NCBI RefSeq assembly: GCF_009498215.1 | Contig: NZ_CP043498.1 | Coordinates: 2,820,501-2,884,500 of the forward strand | DNA from: Rhizobium grahamii | GTDB lineage: Bacteria; Pseudomonadota; Alphaproteobacteria; Rhizobiales; Rhizobiaceae | Reading direction: 5' to 3' | DNA: 64,000 nt | Part shown: in pieces, positions 61,379 through 64,000 of the stretch | Position numbering within the stretch: position 1 is the stretch's first letter | How the letters are laid out: each line of letters opens with the position of its first letter | Notes under the pieces: model-generated | What the model was told of the DNA's origin: nothing | The model's database searches: none | The model's input: only the letters and a program-made list of their open reading frames with translations | Translations under genes and position numbers: made by a program

Positions 61379-62833
61379 TTAGTGCTGCAGCGATTTGATC
61401 GCCGGGTAGAGAGCGCGGTAGCGCTTGTAGGCATCTTCATAGGCGCCGGAGAGCGCCGTGACGGGTTCGATCGTGCCCGCCGTCTTTGGTGGCGTGCAGA
61501 CGGCAACCGGATCAGCACCTGTGGCAGCGATCAGGCCGAGACGCGCCGCGCCGAATGCCGCGCCGAAGTCGCCATCGGCAGGCAGGTCGACCGGCATGCC
61601 GAGTGCCGTCGCGATCGAAGCCAGCCAGTAGCGCGAGCGCGAGCCGCCGCCGATCGCCGTGACGCGGGAAATATCCGTGCCAGCAGAGCGCAACGCTTCC
61701 AGATTGTCGCGGATGGCGAAGGACACGCCTTCGAGAACCGCCTGGGTCAGCACGACGCGGCTGCTCTCATGCTCGAGGCCGATGAACGCGCCGCGAATGA
61801 CGGCATCGTTGTGCGGCGTGCGCTCGCCGGAGAGATAGGGAAGGAAAGTCACGCCCGAGGGCGCCTTCAGCGTTTCGCCGAGCTCGGTGGTCAGATCCGC
61901 GGCCGACTTTCCAGTCACGCTGGAGTGCCAGTTCAGCGCGTCCGTCGCCGAAAGGATGACGCCCATCTGATGCCAGGTGTTGGGCAGCGCATGGCAGAAG
62001 GCGTGCACGGCGCTCTCAGGCTTCGGCAGATAGGCAGCATTGGCCGCAAAAAGAACGCCCGATGTGCCGAGCGACACGAAGGCCGCGCCGTCGCTGACCG
62101 TGCCCATGCCGCAGGCGGAGGCCGCGTTATCGCCAGCGCCGCCGGCAACGACGACGCTTCCAGTAATACCCCATTGGCCGGCCAGCTCGCCGCGCAGCTT
62201 GCCGCCCTGCTCCGTGCCCTCGATCAGGTGCGGCATCTGCTTTTCATCGAGACCGGTTGCCGCAAGCAGCTCGGAGGACCAGGCACGCTTGCCGGTATCG
62301 AGCCAGGAGGTGCCGGCTGAATCCGACATTTCGGAGATGTGCTCGCCGGTCAGCCAGAGACGCAGGTAGTCCTTCGGCAGCAGCACCTTGGCTACCTTGG
62401 CGAAAATCGCGGGCTCATGCTTGGCGACCCAGGCAAGCTTCGGCGCGGTGAAGCCGGGGAAAACGATGTTGCCGGTCAGCTTGCGGAAGCGCGGATCGGA
62501 ATCCAGCGCAGCCGCTTCGACGTAGGAGCGCGTATCGTTCCAGAGAATGCAGGGGCGTAGCACCTTGTCGTCGGCATCGAGCAGCGTCGCGCCATGCATC
62601 TGGCCGGAAAGGCCGATGCCCTTCACAACAGCCAGCTCCTTCGAATGTTTTGCCTTCAGGCCGGCAACCGCCTCTTCCGTCGCGCGGATCCAGTGCGAGG
62701 GCTCCTGCTCCGACCAGCCGGAATGCGGGCGCGAAACGTCGAGCGAACCATTGGCCGAACCGATGATCTTCTGATCGCCATCGATCAGCATGGCTTTGAC
62801 GCCGGAGGTTCCGAGATCGAGACCCAGATACAT
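61379..62833 (-). CDS. xylB: Xylulokinase
   Basis: 484 residues of the FGGY kinase family. The N-terminal ATP-fold motif is LGLDLGTSGVKAMLID and the catalytic Asp is in GGAGDNAASACGMG. GLSGQMHGATLLD and IGGGSRSRYWLASIATALG are also typical. It phosphorylates D-xylulose for the pentose phosphate pathway. The stop of the regulator gene is 18 bases upstream, so the genes are one unit. Confidence 0.97.
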   Translation of the reverse strand: MYLGLDLGTSGVKAMLIDGDQKIIGSANGSLDVSRPHSGWSEQEPSHWIRATEEAVAGLKAKHSKELAVVKGIGLSGQMHGATLLDADDKVLRPCILWNDTRSYVEAAALDSDPRFRKLTGNIVFPGFTAPKLAWVAKHEPAIFAKVAKVLLPKDYLRLWLTGEHISEMSDSAGTSWLDTGKRAWSSELLAATGLDEKQMPHLIEGTEQGGKLRGELAGQWGITGSVVVAGGAGDNAASACGMGTVSDGAAFVSLGTSGVLFAANAAYLPKPESAVHAFCHALPNTWHQMGVILSATDALNWHSSVTGKSAADLTTELGETLKAPSGVTFLPYLSGERTPHNDAVIRGAFIGLEHESSRVVLTQAVLEGVSFAIRDNLEALRSAGTDISRVTAIGGGSRSRYWLASIATALGMPVDLPADGDFGAAFGAARLGLIAATGADPVAVCTPPKTAGTIEPVTALSGAYEDAYKRYRALYPAIKSLQH

Positions 62834-62851
62834 GTGTTTCTCCCTTTGCCG

Positions 62852-63877
62852 TTACGGCAGATTGTCTTTTAGAAAAATGTCGAGGCGGATGCGTTCCTGC
62901 GCCTCGATGACGGCAAGCCCGTCCGCCTTCGCCTTGAGGACGCGGATGGCGCTGCGCACCTCATGGCCCGCATCCTGGTTGAGAATTGCGTCAATCGTGC
63001 CATCGAGCAGCGCGGCGCGCGTATGGGCAGTCAACTCATGGGCAACGACCGTCAGCGACCGATCGACCGCCTTTTCCTTCAGCGCCCTGATCAGACCGCG
63101 GTTGCCGGCGCCGAGACTGTAGACCCCGACGATGCCGCTTTTCTTCGACAGTGCGTCCGCGACCAGCATATGCGCCATATCAGGATCGTCGCGGCCTTCG
63201 ATCACGGGCAGAATCGAGAGCAATGGAAACTCCGCCGCGATGACGGCCGCGAAACCCTCTAGGCGTTCGCGATGGTCGCGCACAAGCATCGAGCCGGCGA
63301 GAACCGCGATCTCGCCCTTGGCGCTGCCGAGGAAACGCCCAAGCAGCCGTGCTGCAGTACGGCCGGCCGCAATGTTGTCGACGCCGGCATAGTGATGGCG
63401 CTGCGAGCCGGTGAGATCCGAAACCAGCGTCACGACAGGAATGCCGTCCTGTACCAGACGGTCGACGGCATCGCGCACATCAGGCGCGTCGGTCGCGACA
63501 AGCGCGATCCCCGAAGGCCGTTCCTCTCCAAGCTGGTCCAATATCTGCACCAGCGCGCCTGGATCGAACGCTGGCACTTCGACCGTTCTGATGTTCGTTC
63601 GCTCCACCGACGAGCGCGCAACGGCAGCACGCACCTCGTCGTTCAGCCCATGCATAAAGGAGTTGTCGCTGGCCGGCAGGATGAAGACGAATGAGTAGGT
63701 CCGGCCCTTGGCGAGGTTGGCGGCAGCAACGTCCCTGACATAGCCAATCTCGCGAATGGCTCTCTCGACCTTCTCGCGCGTGACATGACGCACGCCCGGC
63801 CGCTGGTTCAAAACCCGGTCGACCGTCGCCAGACTGACACCTGCCGCAGCAGCGATATCGTGGACTGTTGGCCTCAT
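62852..63877 (-). CDS. LacI-family regulator of xylBA
   Basis: 341 residues from the ATG at 63877, which follows GGAGGAG. HTH at residues 3-22 (TVHDIAAAAGVSLATVDRVL), with RBP-type effector domain (YSFVFILPASDNSFMHGLND). The residue after VSLAT is Val-Asp rather than Val-Ser, a variant seen in this sub-group. First gene of the xyl unit; a palindrome lies 32 bases upstream. Xylose or xylulose is the likely effector. Confidence 0.9.
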   Translation of the reverse strand: MRPTVHDIAAAAGVSLATVDRVLNQRPGVRHVTREKVERAIREIGYVRDVAAANLAKGRTYSFVFILPASDNSFMHGLNDEVRAAVARSSVERTNIRTVEVPAFDPGALVQILDQLGEERPSGIALVATDAPDVRDAVDRLVQDGIPVVTLVSDLTGSQRHHYAGVDNIAAGRTAARLLGRFLGSAKGEIAVLAGSMLVRDHRERLEGFAAVIAAEFPLLSILPVIEGRDDPDMAHMLVADALSKKSGIVGVYSLGAGNRGLIRALKEKAVDRSLTVVAHELTAHTRAALLDGTIDAILNQDAGHEVRSAIRVLKAKADGLAVIEAQERIRLDIFLKDNLP

Positions 63878-63908
63878 CTCTCCTCCTGAGGAGACCTTTA
63901 GCTCCAAA

Positions 63909-63928
63909 TTTGATGTACGTAAATCAAA
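63909..63928. promoter_or_regulatory. Candidate operator upstream of the xyl regulator
   Basis: Twenty-base palindrome with one mismatched pair: TTTGAT (63909-63914), TACGTA-centred core, ATCAAA (63923-63928). A further cre-like TGCAAACGCTTCCG lies at 63932-63945. Both sit just before the regulator-xylBA unit, so autoregulation is likely. Confidence 0.6.
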
Positions 63929-63969
63929 ATCTGCAAACGCTTCCGTTCACGTCAAAAATTCCCGCAAAA

Positions 63970-64000
63970 GCAAAGGCCGGCGCGGGATGCCCGGCCGGCC
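63970..64000 (-). terminator. Likely terminator of a gene beyond the window edge
   Basis: On the minus strand the GC-rich stem (GGCCGG ... CCGGCC) is followed by TTTGCTTTTGC. It would end a minus-strand gene that starts outside the window. The stem is cut by the window end, so the call is partial. Confidence 0.5.

Overview
The window is a compact, GC-rich chromosomal segment of an alphaproteobacterium, most likely a Rhizobiaceae member (Rhizobium, Ensifer or a close relative). This is inferred from protein style and gene content: sarcosine oxidase, a three-gene pnt transhydrogenase, two rpsU copies, an HWE histidine kinase, xylAB with a LacI regulator, adenylate cyclase paralogues, and a GC-rich dispersed repeat. 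No phage, CRISPR array, rRNA or tRNA gene was seen.

Layout. 1-1825: 5' part of a sarcosine oxidase operon (soxB-soxD-soxA, minus). 2229-3664: DUF1254/DUF1214 protein with an apparent frameshift near its end. 3658-5456: translation and cold-shock cluster (small protein, rpsU, hypothetical, cold-shock protein, second rpsU). 5595-9198: TPR lipoprotein, a decayed FAD oxidoreductase, an HWE sensor kinase. 9267-12544: pntB-pntAB-pntAA and an aa3-oxidase subunit IV-like protein. 12717-15924: FeeM-like N-acyl synthase and a PAS/GGDEF/EAL protein. 16265-19536: TRAP transporter whose binding-protein gene faces the permease genes. 19831-25124: glutamine amidotransferase, class III cyclase, 2-hydroxyacid dehydrogenase with LacI regulator, MarR regulator, creatininase-like hydrolase. 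25249-27356: His-rich CobW-type metallochaperone and WD40 protein behind a Zur-box-like site. 27412-30750: diguanylate cyclase, serine hydrolase, small secreted and membrane proteins. 30886-34160: acetyltransferase and ornithine/lysine decarboxylase behind a long leader, with a divergent LysR gene. 34248-35961: DUF1007 and a frameshifted NicO nickel/cobalt exporter. 36384-40360: DUF533, eda, CYTH and CHAD proteins, trhO. 40395-46601: CHASE4/GGDEF/EAL, FMN reductase, GH1 glucosidase, two coupled esterases. 46618-53989: ABC-F, DoxX, a small secreted protein, a sugar oxidoreductase/isomerase pair (the latter frameshifted), a cyclase-TPR protein. 54057-58906: sugar ABC transporter and divergent LacI regulator with twin operators. 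58958-63877: DUF2233 protein, then LacI-xylB-xylA.

Themes are sugar uptake and catabolism under LacI control (xylose, an unknown sugar, eda), nucleotide second messengers (three c-di-GMP proteins, two cyclase-like proteins) and metal handling. Three otherwise intact genes each appear to have lost one G or C. This may mean base-call errors rather than three independent pseudogenes, so the reads should be checked before any gene is called dead. The least described loci are the Zur-box-like/CobW/WD40 unit, the FeeM-like synthase and the twin-operator sugar ABC locus.
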